Positions 35,939 through 44,956 of a stretch of 64,000 nt of DNA are shown piece after piece. The stretch spans positions 46,973-110,972 of the forward strand of contig NZ_AZDB01000003.1 in NCBI RefSeq assembly GCF_001434585.1, written 5' to 3'. The notes under the pieces are model-generated. The model was given only the letters and a program-made list of their open reading frames with translations. It did not search any database and was not told where the DNA came from. Each line of letters starts with the position of its first letter. Positions within the stretch are counted from its first letter, which is position 1. Both the position numbers and the translations under genes were made by a program. The stretch is from Companilactobacillus crustorum JCM 15951 (GTDB lineage Bacteria > Bacillota > Bacilli > Lactobacillales > Lactobacillaceae).

Positions 35939-36982
35939 ATGAAAAAAGGGCGATTATTAACCGCTTTTCTAGGGGTATTTTTATTACTTACAGGTGTTCT
36001 AGCAGGCTGCTCATCAAAGAGTTCAGCTTCTGAGAAAACGGGTGGAAATAATAGTAAAGAAATTACAATGGTTTTCTATCCAAATGAATCAGCTAAGAAC
36101 TTTACAGCATCACGTAAAGCTTTGCAGGATGAATTGCACAAGGCAACAGGCAAAAAAGTTAATATTCAAACAACAACTGATTATAACGTAGCTATTGAGG
36201 CCATTGCTTCAGGTAAGGCACAACTTGCATTCATGGGTGCCGATGGATACATTCAAGCTCATGCTCAAAATGCTAAGGTAGAACCTTTACTTTTACAATC
36301 TGGTCCAGAAGGTACTACTAAAGGTGCTAGTTACCGTTCATATCTAATGGTTCCAAAGGAAAAAGCCGATGAATATAAGAAAGACGGCAAATATAACATT
36401 GACAAGATTAAAGGTGAAAAAGCTTCATTCGTTTCAACAAGTTCAACATCTGGATTTGCGGTACCAACAGATGAGATCCAAAAGCACTTCAAACTAAAAG
36501 ATAAAGATGAACTGTCAGAAGGTGGCAAATTCTTTAGCAAGGTTCTTTATGGAAGTACTCATCCAGGTTCAGCTATTAATTTATTGAAGGGCGATGTTGA
36601 TGTTGCTGCCTTTGATGATATTGATTTAACAGTATTCTTGAAAGTTACTGAAGGAAGCTACGACAAACCAGGTTCAGTCTTTACTATTAAAGATGACGCT
36701 GATGCTCCATTTGCAGAATTTAAGGGCAAACAATTAGTTAATATCTCAGTTCTACCAGTTCAAAATGGACCATTCGTTGTGAATACAAAAGCATTAAGCA
36801 AAACTGATGTAGATGCTATTACAAAACGTTTCACTTCTAAAGATTTTACAAACAATAAGAATTTGTTCTCTGATGGTAAGAGTAAAACACCAACATTATG
36901 GCAAAAGAAGAGTGATAAGACAGTTCTTTTGAAGGTTGATGACGCATGGTACAAACCTACTCATGAACTTGTTGGTAAATAA
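35939..36982 (+). CDS. phnD: Phosphonate ABC transporter, substrate-binding lipoprotein
   Basis: 347-residue PhnD-type binding protein with a lipoprotein signal peptide: lipobox LAGC ends at Cys 24. FYPNESAKNF, AIASGKAQLAFMGADGYIQA and STSSTSGFAVPTDEIQ are typical of phosphonate binding proteins. It captures 2-aminoethylphosphonate or related compounds outside the membrane and delivers them to PhnE. It is first in an operon with phnC, two phnE genes, phnX and phnW; a Pho-box-like array precedes it. Confidence 0.93.
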   Translation: MKKGRLLTAFLGVFLLLTGVLAGCSSKSSASEKTGGNNSKEITMVFYPNESAKNFTASRKALQDELHKATGKKVNIQTTTDYNVAIEAIASGKAQLAFMGADGYIQAHAQNAKVEPLLLQSGPEGTTKGASYRSYLMVPKEKADEYKKDGKYNIDKIKGEKASFVSTSSTSGFAVPTDEIQKHFKLKDKDELSEGGKFFSKVLYGSTHPGSAINLLKGDVDVAAFDDIDLTVFLKVTEGSYDKPGSVFTIKDDADAPFAEFKGKQLVNISVLPVQNGPFVVNTKALSKTDVDAITKRFTSKDFTNNKNLFSDGKSKTPTLWQKKSDKTVLLKVDDAWYKPTHELVGK

Positions 36983-36994
36983 AAGGGGCAGAGT

Positions 36995-37708
36995 ATGTTA
37001 GAGGTTAAAGATTTACAAAAGAGCTATGAGAAAGATAAACCAGCTTTAAAAGATATTTCATTCAACATTAAACCTGGTACTTTCGTTGCCATAATTGGGC
37101 CATCTGGAGCCGGAAAAACTACTATTTTGAGAAGCTTAAATCAATTGATTAAAGATGATAATGGACAAATATTGTTAGATGGTAATGATATAAGAACTGC
37201 TAACAAGACTCAATTACGTAAGTATCGTCGTCAAATTGGAATGGTTTTTCAAAATTATAATTTGGTAGAGAGATTGACAGTAATCGAGAATGTTTTACAT
37301 GGTCGATTAGGATATAAGTCAACCCTAGCTGGTGTCTTTGGCAGATATACCCAAGAAGAAAAAGAAGAAGCAATGTCACTACTTAAAAAGGTAGGTTTAG
37401 AAAACTTTGCTTTACAGAGATGTTCTGAATTGAGTGGTGGTCAAAAGCAACGTGTTGGAATTGCTCGTTCTTTGATCCAACATCCTAAGGTAATCCTTTG
37501 CGATGAGCCGATCACATCTCTAGATCCAGCTTCAGCTCAGAATGTAATGGAATTATTGAAAAATCTTACTGAAGAATATAATTTGATCTGTATTGCTAAT
37601 CTTCATCAGATTAACATGGCAAAAATGTATGCTGATCAAATTATTGGAATTCGTAAAGGACGTTTAGTTTTTGATGAAGCGGCAACTTACTATCAGAGGA
37701 TACTTTGA
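36995..37708 (+). CDS. phnC: Phosphonate ABC transporter ATPase (3' frameshifted)
   Basis: 237-residue ATPase with Walker A GPSGAGKTT at 35-43, LSGGQKQR and CDEPITSLDPAS; the catalytic core is intact. The 3' end looks frameshifted: after FDEAA the current frame gives TYYQRIL and stops at 37708. The next frame gives NLLSEDTLRTLYDQDITKKL and then a TAA (37747-37749) overlapping the phnE ATG. One missing base near 37682-37684 would explain this; the intact protein would have about 250 residues. Starts 12 bases after phnD. Confidence 0.9.
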   Translation: MLEVKDLQKSYEKDKPALKDISFNIKPGTFVAIIGPSGAGKTTILRSLNQLIKDDNGQILLDGNDIRTANKTQLRKYRRQIGMVFQNYNLVERLTVIENVLHGRLGYKSTLAGVFGRYTQEEKEEAMSLLKKVGLENFALQRCSELSGGQKQRVGIARSLIQHPKVILCDEPITSLDPASAQNVMELLKNLTEEYNLICIANLHQINMAKMYADQIIGIRKGRLVFDEAATYYQRIL

Positions 37709-37748
37709 GGACACTTTATGATCAAGATATTACAAAGAAGCTTGAATA

Positions 37749-38540
37749 ATGCAATCTCCTATAAAATATTTATCACACAAAGGATGGCATCAGACAGCAA
37801 TAATCGCAATTATTGGCGGTATTTATATATTAGGTAGTCAAATATTAAATTTCGATAATTTAAATGGATTACTTGCTGTGCCGAAGGCTTTTGCTTGGTT
37901 AGGTGTTAATTTCAAACCGACCGCTCATTCAATGCAGTACTTTCCACGAATTTGGCAAAAACTAATTCAAACAGTGCTGTTAGCTATTTCTTCAACGATG
38001 GTTGCTGCAATAATTGCAATTTTTGTAGCTCTTTTAGGATCGAAGGTTACTGGTATCAATGGTTTTGTTCAAACTATTGTACGTGCAATCGCCTCTTTCT
38101 TTAGAAATATTCCGTTAGTTGCATGGTCCATGATCTTACTTTTTTCATTCAAACAGAGCGATTTTACTGGTTTCTTGGCTCTATTATTAATGTCTGTTGG
38201 ATACTTAATTCGAGCATTTATGGAAATAATTGAAGATGAAGCAAGTGAAACTATGTTGGCTTTAAAGGCAACTGGAGCAAGCTACTTTCAGGTTATTTTT
38301 CAGGCAGTGTTACCGCAGATTTTACCAAGTATTCTCAGTTGGATTCTTTATATGATTGAAAATAATGTTCGTGATGCAACATTGGTTGGAATTTTGACAG
38401 GAACGGGAATTGGTTTCATTTTTGATATTTATTATAAAAGTTTTAGATTTGATGCAGCAGGGATGACAGTTTTGGCAATTATCTTTGTCGTTATTGCCTT
38501 AGAAACAATTTCAAATCAAATTAGGAAGGTAATCTTATGA
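37749..38540 (+). CDS. phnE: Phosphonate ABC transporter permease 1
   Basis: 263 residues with about six membrane helices and the ABC-permease cytoplasmic loop EDEASETMLALKATGASYFQVIFQAVLPQILPS. First of two tandem PhnE subunits that form a heterodimeric channel. ATG 37749 overlaps a TAA in the alternative phnC frame, a coupling that the apparent phnC frameshift breaks, because phnC now stops 41 bases earlier. Confidence 0.92.
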   Translation: MQSPIKYLSHKGWHQTAIIAIIGGIYILGSQILNFDNLNGLLAVPKAFAWLGVNFKPTAHSMQYFPRIWQKLIQTVLLAISSTMVAAIIAIFVALLGSKVTGINGFVQTIVRAIASFFRNIPLVAWSMILLFSFKQSDFTGFLALLLMSVGYLIRAFMEIIEDEASETMLALKATGASYFQVIFQAVLPQILPSILSWILYMIENNVRDATLVGILTGTGIGFIFDIYYKSFRFDAAGMTVLAIIFVVIALETISNQIRKVIL

Positions 38541-39388
38541 CAGATAGTCAAGATAGTATTATTCAAAAGTCGAAACTGCCTAATTCCCCAGAGATTAAGT
38601 TGCATGAAAGAAGTTTGTCTAGAACGATGATTTTAGTTGTCTTTGTTAGCTTGCTGCTTATTACTGGCTATACATTGACACATTTGGATACGGCCGGGGT
38701 ACAGATTAATCAAGCTTTAAAGGAATTAATGACTACTTTGAATCAAATGTTTCTGCAACCTAATGCCGGTACGGATGGTTTGCCATTATTAATGGAAGCT
38801 TTAGGCAACAGTGTGCTTCTTTCAATTTTGACGACGATTATTGGAGCAGTTTTTGGATTCTTATTTGCAGTTTTAGCTTCCAAGAATTTGACTAATGCTT
38901 ATCTAGGAGCAGGAATAAGAGTTATTATGGCTGTCATTAGAGCTATACCAACAATTATTTGGGCTTTAATATTCTCTATAGTATGCGGATTGGGTACTAC
39001 TGCCGCTATTTTGGGACTTAGTTTTCATAGTATTGCATATTTAACTAAGGCGTACTCTGAAAGTATTGAAGGAATCGACAATGCAAAGATCGAATCGTTA
39101 AAGGTTACTGGTGCTAAATTCTGGGTTATTGTTTTTCAAGCAATCTGGCCAACCATCGTGGCATCGTTTGTTTCTTGGACATTTATTAGATTAGAAATTA
39201 ATTTTGCTAATGCTATTGCTGTGGGTGCAGCTGCTGGAGCCGGAGGAATTGGGTATCAGTTATTTGTAGCTAGTGGAATGAGTTTTGATTTCCATGAGAC
39301 TGGATTAATTGTTTATTTAGTTATATTAGTAACATTTGTACTTGAGTTTATTGCGGTGAAGATTAGACAGTATTATTTAAACCGCTAA
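38537..39388 (+). CDS. phnE: Phosphonate ABC transporter permease 2
   Basis: 283 residues with about six helices after a ~30-residue cytoplasmic N-terminus. The permease loop is ESIEGIDNAKIESLKVTGAKFWVIVFQAIWPTI. It starts within the stop of phnE1 (ATGA overlap), so the pair is translationally coupled. Second half of the phosphonate channel. Confidence 0.92.
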   Translation: MTDSQDSIIQKSKLPNSPEIKLHERSLSRTMILVVFVSLLLITGYTLTHLDTAGVQINQALKELMTTLNQMFLQPNAGTDGLPLLMEALGNSVLLSILTTIIGAVFGFLFAVLASKNLTNAYLGAGIRVIMAVIRAIPTIIWALIFSIVCGLGTTAAILGLSFHSIAYLTKAYSESIEGIDNAKIESLKVTGAKFWVIVFQAIWPTIVASFVSWTFIRLEINFANAIAVGAAAGAGGIGYQLFVASGMSFDFHETGLIVYLVILVTFVLEFIAVKIRQYYLNR

Positions 39389-39406
39389 TTTAGGGAGAGA
39401 ACTTTT

Positions 39407-40201
39407 ATGATTGAGGCAGTAATTTTTGATTGGGCCGGAACCACTGTTGATTACGGTAGTTTGGCACCAGTTATTGCATTTAAAAAGGCATTTAAGAATG
39501 CCGGTATCGAATTAAGCGACGATGATATTCGCCAAGATATGGGAATGGCCAAATGGGACCATATTGGTAGAATATTGGAACTTAATGATGTTAAACGACA
39601 ATGGAAAGAAAAATATTCTGAATTACCTAATAATGATGATCGAAAAAGGATCTATAAAGATTTTCAACAAGAACTAATTCATTATTTAAAAGAGTATACA
39701 GAGTTAAAGTCAGGCGTATTAAAGACTTTTAACTATTTAAAGGAATATGGTATAAAAGTTGCCACAACAACCGGTTATACTGCTGAAATGATGAAAGTTG
39801 TTCAAGATAAGGCTGCTGAATTAGGCTATACTCCTGAATTGGTAGTGACTTCAGAGGATGTCAAGGGTTTAGGTCGTCCTTCTCCAGCAATGATTAAATA
39901 CATTATGAAGGAATTCAATATCGATGATCCTAATAAGGTTATTAAGGTAGGAGATACTTTAGTAGATATTGAAGAAGGTCTTAATGCAGGTGTAAAAACT
40001 GTTGGAATTGCTGAAGGAAGCAGTTTGATGGGATTGTCACAAGTTGAATTTGATGAGTTAAGTAATGAAGAACAAATTTTAAGAAGAAATGAAGTAAAGA
40101 GAAAATTTGAATCAGCTAATGCTGATTTTGTCGTCAACAGTATATTTGATTTAGTTCAAATTATTGAATATTTAAACGAAGCGATGGATAAAAAATGGTA
40201 G
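39407..40201 (+). CDS. phnX: Phosphonoacetaldehyde hydrolase (phosphonatase)
   Basis: Splits phosphonoacetaldehyde into acetaldehyde and phosphate. It is a HAD enzyme: FDWAGTTVDYGS holds nucleophile D8 and the characteristic Ala 10; GMAKWDHI carries the Schiff-base lysine K49 in the cap; KVGDTLVDIEEGLNAG is motif IV. 264 residues. ATG 39407 follows GGGAGAG; it overlaps phnW by 7 bases. With phnW it completes 2-aminoethylphosphonate breakdown. Confidence 0.95.
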   Translation: MIEAVIFDWAGTTVDYGSLAPVIAFKKAFKNAGIELSDDDIRQDMGMAKWDHIGRILELNDVKRQWKEKYSELPNNDDRKRIYKDFQQELIHYLKEYTELKSGVLKTFNYLKEYGIKVATTTGYTAEMMKVVQDKAAELGYTPELVVTSEDVKGLGRPSPAMIKYIMKEFNIDDPNKVIKVGDTLVDIEEGLNAGVKTVGIAEGSSLMGLSQVEFDELSNEEQILRRNEVKRKFESANADFVVNSIFDLVQIIEYLNEAMDKKW

Positions 40202-41283
40202 AAAAATACTTACTTTTAACCCCAGGACCATTAACCACAAGTGAAAAAGTTAAACAAGCAATGGATTTTGATTATTGTACTTGGGATGACGACTATAAAA
40301 AGATCACTCAATCTTTTAGACATTCTTTATTAGAAGTGGCTCAAGTTAATGAAGATGAGTATACTGCAGTTCCCATTCAAGGAAGCGGTACTTATGGGGT
40401 TGAATCGGTCATTAGTTCTACAATTTCAAATAAAGATAAATTGTTAATTGGAATCAATGGTGCATATGGAAAACGTATCAGTGAAATGGCGGATATTTAT
40501 GGCCTTGATCACGTGGACCTAGTTGTTGATGAGAGGGAACCAATTACTTTGGAGTTGGTGACTGAGTATCTTAACAAATATCTAGATATCACACATTTTG
40601 CAATGATTCATTGTGAAACTACCACAGGAATTTTGAATCCAATTGAGGATATTATTCCTTATGTTAGTGATAAAGGTATTGTAACAATTGTCGATGCAAT
40701 GAGTAGTTTTGGCGGCGTGCCAATCAATGTAAAAGAAGAAAAAATTGATTATTTAATCAGTAGCTCAAACAAATGTATCCAGGGTGTACCAGGTTTTTCA
40801 TTTGTAATTGCCAGAAAGAAACTTTTAGAGTCGACTGAAGGAATTTCTAGAACATTGTCTTTGGATTTATATGGACAATATGCTGAGATGGAACGAAATA
40901 ATGGTAAATGGAGATTTACTTCACCAACTCACGTTGTCCATGCCTTTTACGAGGCTTTAGAAGAGCTAAAGGCGGAAGGTGGAGTTACTGCTCGTCATCA
41001 GCGTTACAGCAGTAATCAAAAACATTTGGCTTCTGGGATGGAAGAACTTGGTTTTAAAGTTTTAATTGATGAGAAGAATCAATCGCCAATTATTACTTCC
41101 TTTATTTATCCAAGCGATGATTTTGATTTTAATGAGTTCTATCAACAATTAAAATCAGATGGTTTTGTAATTTATCCTGGTAAGATTTCACAAGTGCCAA
41201 CTTTTAGAATTGGTAATATTGGTGAAGTTTATGATGAGGATATTACTAAGTTATTAGTAGCAATCGACGAGATTATTAATTAA
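40195..41283 (+). CDS. phnW: 2-aminoethylphosphonate:pyruvate transaminase
   Basis: PLP-dependent class V aminotransferase that turns 2-aminoethylphosphonate and pyruvate into phosphonoacetaldehyde and alanine. In 362 residues, the PLP lysine is K193 (SSNKCIQGVPGF), and D167 in TIVDAMSSFGG contacts the pyridine nitrogen. MVEKYLLLTPGPLTTS is the usual N-terminus. Last gene of the phn operon, followed by a terminator at 41301. Confidence 0.95.
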   Translation: MVEKYLLLTPGPLTTSEKVKQAMDFDYCTWDDDYKKITQSFRHSLLEVAQVNEDEYTAVPIQGSGTYGVESVISSTISNKDKLLIGINGAYGKRISEMADIYGLDHVDLVVDEREPITLELVTEYLNKYLDITHFAMIHCETTTGILNPIEDIIPYVSDKGIVTIVDAMSSFGGVPINVKEEKIDYLISSSNKCIQGVPGFSFVIARKKLLESTEGISRTLSLDLYGQYAEMERNNGKWRFTSPTHVVHAFYEALEELKAEGGVTARHQRYSSNQKHLASGMEELGFKVLIDEKNQSPIITSFIYPSDDFDFNEFYQQLKSDGFVIYPGKISQVPTFRIGNIGEVYDEDITKLLVAIDEIIN

Positions 41284-41300
41284 GATATTTCTAGTCATAG

Positions 41301-41346
41301 AAAAAGACTTTGTTAACCGAATTTATGGTTAGCAAAGTCTTTTTTA
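41301..41346. terminator. Bidirectional terminator between phnW and PAP2 gene
   Basis: AAAAAGACTTTGTTAACC pairs with GGTTAGCAAAGTCTTTTT (one mismatch), with A- and T-runs, ending both phnW and the convergent PAP2 gene. Confidence 0.9.
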
Positions 41347-42003
41347 ATAATTATTCAATTTTAAAAGTTTGACAAGAGAATCATAGTATCTGAAATATAA
41401 TAATTTACTACACTGCCACCAAGCACCGGCAAGAAGTGCGCTACCGATTACATCACTTGGAAAATGTCCTCGAAGATAAACCCGAGAAATAGCTACAATA
41501 ATTACCCAGATAATTAGGATTCCGTTGATAATCCATCTAGTTGATTGCTTCTTGAGAGATGGCAAAATTAAAAAGATTATTGTCATAATAACTAGCATTG
41601 TTCCAAAAACATGTCCGCTAGGAAAACTAAAACCGGAAGCAGGAATGATTTTGTCTAAAGGGCGTTGACGTTTGACTGTTATTTTAATTAGATAAGAAAT
41701 GATATTTCCACCGATTAAAATATATCCAGTCCATAAACTAGCATCTCTTTGCTTGAATTTGAAGAACAGAATCATCATTAAAACTAAGTAAAACGTATCC
41801 ATTACGGGACTTCCCAAAAAGGTTATTATAGAGAATATCTTAGTATTAAATGGTGAGACGGCGGTTCCGAGAATATTTTGAATCGAATGATCGATACTAA
41901 AAATTACAGAATTGTTTGTAATGATTAGTATTTCAAGTAGGAAAAACGCTACTAAATAAAATATGGCAAGGCCTTTCCTATGGTTGTTTTCTTTAAATAG
42001 CAA
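41344..42003 (-). CDS. PAP2-family membrane phosphatase
   Basis: 219 residues with about six helices and the three PAP2 motifs: KRQRPLDK, PSGHVFG and SRVYLRGHFPSDVIG. Such enzymes dephosphorylate undecaprenyl pyrophosphate, phosphatidic acid or related lipids at the outer face of the membrane. Start is TTG 42003 after AAAGGAG on the minus strand. Phospholipid or cell-wall lipid recycling is the likely role. Confidence 0.88.
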   Translation of the reverse strand: MLFKENNHRKGLAIFYLVAFFLLEILIITNNSVIFSIDHSIQNILGTAVSPFNTKIFSIITFLGSPVMDTFYLVLMMILFFKFKQRDASLWTGYILIGGNIISYLIKITVKRQRPLDKIIPASGFSFPSGHVFGTMLVIMTIIFLILPSLKKQSTRWIINGILIIWVIIVAISRVYLRGHFPSDVIGSALLAGAWWQCSKLLYFRYYDSLVKLLKLNNY

Positions 42004-42152
42004 GATTAAACTCCTTTAAAAATGACAATAATTCTTTGTCATTTCGTTTAAGCTTTGATTGTAATATTATTTTCATAATATTTACAGCCATTTACATAAA
42101 TTTTTAAAAGATATTTAATTATACTAAATAATATACCTTGATCATTTATTAA

Positions 42153-42161
42153 TGATATAAT
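42153..42161 (+). promoter_or_regulatory. Extended -10 promoter of the 81-residue membrane protein gene
   Basis: TGATATAAT is an extended -10 element (TGnTATAAT) 27 bases before the ATG; no good -35 is needed for this type. Confidence 0.5.
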
Positions 42162-42187
42162 CTATTTTACAAAAAAGGAGGCTTGAA

Positions 42188-42433
42188 ATGCTTACATTAA
42201 TGGCAGCCAGCTCTAGCAGCTCGGCTCCACTCTTAATTGCTATTGGAGTAGCAATTCTTGTAATTATTTGGCTTTTTATTAAAACAGGAATTGCCTTGCT
42301 GCATCATCCGATAATTGGAATCATTTTAATTTTATTGGGAGTTCTAGGCCTTTGGAATTATCTGATTATTGGAATTGGGGTAATTGTCGGTGGAATAGTT
42401 TTCTTGGTTATATCACAATTTTTCAATAATTAA
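42188..42433 (+). CDS. Small hydrophobic membrane protein, unknown function
   Basis: 81 residues: a short serine-rich start (MLTLMAASSSSS) and two long hydrophobic stretches, about residues 13-35 and 42-78. AAAGGAGG precedes the ATG, an extended -10 lies upstream, and a terminator follows, so it is a real monocistronic gene. I do not recognise the family. Confidence 0.75.
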   Translation: MLTLMAASSSSSAPLLIAIGVAILVIIWLFIKTGIALLHHPIIGIILILLGVLGLWNYLIIGIGVIVGGIVFLVISQFFNN

Positions 42434-42440
42434 TGAAAAT

Positions 42441-42468
42441 AAAACAAGGAGCAATCCTTGTTTTTTTT
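42441..42468 (+). terminator. Terminator after the small membrane protein gene
   Basis: AAAACAAGGA pairs with TCCTTGTTTT around GCAA, followed by T8. Confidence 0.9.
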
Positions 42469-42521
42469 AATGCAATTAGCTAATAAGATGAATTATTTGA
42501 TTTTTCTTTATAAATATCCGA

Positions 42522-42535
42522 TGATAACGTTTGCA
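42522..42535 (+). promoter_or_regulatory. cre site upstream of pox
   Basis: TGATAACGTTTGCA (reverse strand TGCAAACGTTATCA) matches the CcpA consensus with one mismatch, 46 bases before the pox ATG. CcpA control of pyruvate oxidase is known in lactobacilli. Confidence 0.75.
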
Positions 42536-42580
42536 AGCAGTTAACGTAATTGCTAATTTTTTCAGAGAGAAAGTGTAATT

Positions 42581-44341
42581 ATGACAAAAATGATAGCTGG
42601 ACAAGCTTTGATAAAAGTTCTAGAAGATTGGGATGTTGATCATGTCTATGGTGTTCCTGGTGGGTCTATTAATCATACGGTCGAAGGACTTTATTTAGAA
42701 AAGGACAAGGTTAAATATATTCAAGTTCGTCATGAAGAAGTGGGAGCTATTGCTGCTTCAGCTGATGCTAAGTTTACTGGAAAAATTGGGGTTGCTTTTG
42801 GATCAGCTGGTCCTGGTGCTACACATTTATTTAATGGATTGTATGATGCCAAGATGGATCATGTTCCGGTGTTAGCCTAAGTGGGACAAGTACCTCAAGA
42901 GAATATGAATACTAACTATTTCCAAGAAATGGATGAAGGTCCCATGTTTGAAGATGTAGCAGTTTATAATCGAACTGTTACAACAGCTGAACAAATTCCT
43001 TATGTTATTAATCAGGCTATTCGTGAAGCATATAGACAAAACGGTGTGGCCGTAGTTATTTTGCCAGAAAATTTGACTTCAACTGAAATAGATTACGTTC
43101 CTACTAAAACACCTAAAGTAGTAAAGAACAATTATTCGCAAAACATTAATCCTGACGATATTGAAAATAGTTTGGAAATGTTAAAGAATGCTAAGCATCC
43201 TTTGGTCTATGCTGGCCGTGGTTTGTTAGGCGCTAAGGACGTTTTGACTAAATTCTCTGAGCAATTCAATATTCCAGTTATGACTACAGTGCCTGCAACT
43301 GGGGTTATTAGTACGGATCATCCTAATTTTATTGGTACTTTTGGACGTTTAGGTACTAAGTCTGGCTTTGAAGCTCTGCAACATACTGATTTAATTTTGT
43401 TTATTGGTTCAGAATTTCCTTTCGCTAGATTTTGGCCTGAAGGTGTCAAAATTATTGATGTGAATAATAATCCTTATGATATTGGTAAAACAATTGATGT
43501 TGATTATGCTGTGATTGCTGATGCTAAGAGTTACCTACAAGCTTTGGTTGATACAGACGAGACCTTGCCAAATGAAACTTGGCTCAAGGCTAATCAAGAG
43601 AACAAAGCTAATTGGGATAAATGGTTGGATAAACTTTCCAAGGACGATAGTAATGGTTTGAATCCAGAAACAATAACAAGCAAAATCGCAGAAATGGCTG
43701 GTCCGAACGACACTTATGGAGTTGATACTGGAAATGTTTCTGAATTTGGTGTTCGTGGATTGCCAATGAATCATAATCAACGTTTTGCTATATCAGGATT
43801 GTTTGCCACAATGGGATTTGGTTTACCTGCAGGTTTAGCTGGTGCTTTGAGTGTTCCTGATGCTCAAGCATGGACTTTGTCTGGCGATGGTGGATTTTCA
43901 ATGGTAGCACCTGATTTAATTACTGAAGCTAGATATGGTTTACCTGTAATTAATGTAGTACTTTCTAATGAGAGATTAGGATTCATTTATTATGAGCAGG
44001 TTGCTTCTAAACAACACTTGTACGGAGTTGATTTGACAGGTGCCGATTGGGCTAAAGTTGCTGAAGGATTAGGTGGAATTGGTTTTACAGTTAAATCAAT
44101 TAAAGATGCTGATGAAGTATTTAGTAAGATTAAAGAATTGCAGGCTTCGGGCAATAAAAAACCAATTGTAGTTAATGCGGTAATTAAGCAAGATGATCCA
44201 GTAGCAACGGCCTTCATGCCATTGGATGCTAAGTTATATGGACAAGATGCTGTTGACGAATATTCCAAGAAGTATCATATTGATGTAAAAGAACAACCTT
44301 CACTTGGCGAAATTTTAAGAGCGCAAGGAGATAATAATTAA
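42581..44341 (+). pseudogene. pox: Pyruvate oxidase, interrupted by one in-frame TAA
   Basis: The full frame would give a ~586-residue thiamine-diphosphate/FAD pyruvate oxidase (pyruvate + Pi + O2 to acetyl phosphate, CO2 and H2O2). Residues 1-99 end VPVLA, then TAA at 42878-42880, then VGQVPQENMNTNYFQEMDE continues in the same frame to 44341. One T-to-A change from TTA (Leu) would restore VLALVGQVPQ. The ThDP site (GDGGFSMVAPDLITEARYG) and the catalytic-Glu region VRHEEVGAIAA are intact. Either a nonsense mutation or a base-call error; GTG 42881 lacks a ribosome-binding site. Confidence 0.93.
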
Positions 44342-44544
44342 TGTTGAAAATTAATTACTTAGATGGTAATGTCGAAAAATCTAAGGAATATAAGAATGGT
44401 GATGAGTTTGTAGCAATTCAACAATTGGAAGTTCCTGATTTTGAAGATTACATTAAAGTAACTCAGGTAACTGAAGATGGAAAGAAGTTACCATTAAAAG
44501 ATTCAACTATGTATGGTCTGTATAATTATTTGATAAACAAGTAA
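44341..44544 (+). CDS. Small DUF4649-like protein
   Basis: 67 residues, MLKINYLDGNVEKSKEYKNG through MYGLYNYLINK; acidic and soluble. It resembles short lactobacillus proteins filed under DUF4649, function unknown. Its ATG overlaps the last base of the pox stop, so it is translationally coupled to pox and would be affected by the nonsense codon there. A terminator follows. Confidence 0.75.
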   Translation: MLKINYLDGNVEKSKEYKNGDEFVAIQQLEVPDFEDYIKVTQVTEDGKKLPLKDSTMYGLYNYLINK

Positions 44545-44547
44545 AAT

Positions 44548-44578
44548 AAAAGACGAGATAAAATGATCTCGTCTTTTT
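44548..44578 (+). terminator. Terminator after the pox operon
   Basis: AAAGACGAGAT pairs with ATCTCGTCTTT, followed by a T-run. Confidence 0.9.
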
Positions 44579-44603
44579 ATTTGTCCAAAAATGAGGGAAA
44601 TAG

Positions 44604-44915
44604 ATGATAGTTGATAATTTAGAAGGTTTGCAAAAAGCTACTGATACTAAAGCTAAAAATATCAAGGTTATTAAGACGGCTTTTGATTTCTGCGATAAAA
44701 TTCATCAAGCGCAGATTTCCGGTAGCGGAGTTGACTGGTCAATTGCTGCAACTGGTGGTTGGTTAGCATTAGTGACGGGATTTAATCATAAGATTCATCG
44801 CCTTTTTATGAATCAAGAAAAAAAATCTGCGGAAGATTTACAACACATTATTTCTAAAGATTATATTATTAAAAAGACTGATAAGTCAGATGAATATGAA
44901 TTGATTTTAAGATAA
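44604..44915 (+). CDS. Hypothetical protein, 103 residues
   Basis: I do not recognise the family. It is a soluble-looking alpha/beta protein with a Gly/Ser/Trp-rich centre (SGSGVDWSIAATGGWLALVTG) and a charged C-terminal half. A GAGGGAAA ribosome-binding site precedes ATG 44604, and it is flanked by terminators on both sides, which supports a real gene. The promoter must lie in or just after the preceding terminator. Confidence 0.65.
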   Translation: MIVDNLEGLQKATDTKAKNIKVIKTAFDFCDKIHQAQISGSGVDWSIAATGGWLALVTGFNHKIHRLFMNQEKKSAEDLQHIISKDYIIKKTDKSDEYELILR

Positions 44916-44956
44916 AAAAACTCCAAAATCCTTTAATTGGATTTGGAGTTTTTTTA
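44914..44956. terminator. Bidirectional terminator between the 103-residue gene and pstB
   Basis: AAACTCCAAAATCC pairs with GGATTTGGAGTTT with A- and T-runs on each side; it overlaps the end of the plus-strand gene and touches the pstB stop. Confidence 0.9.
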
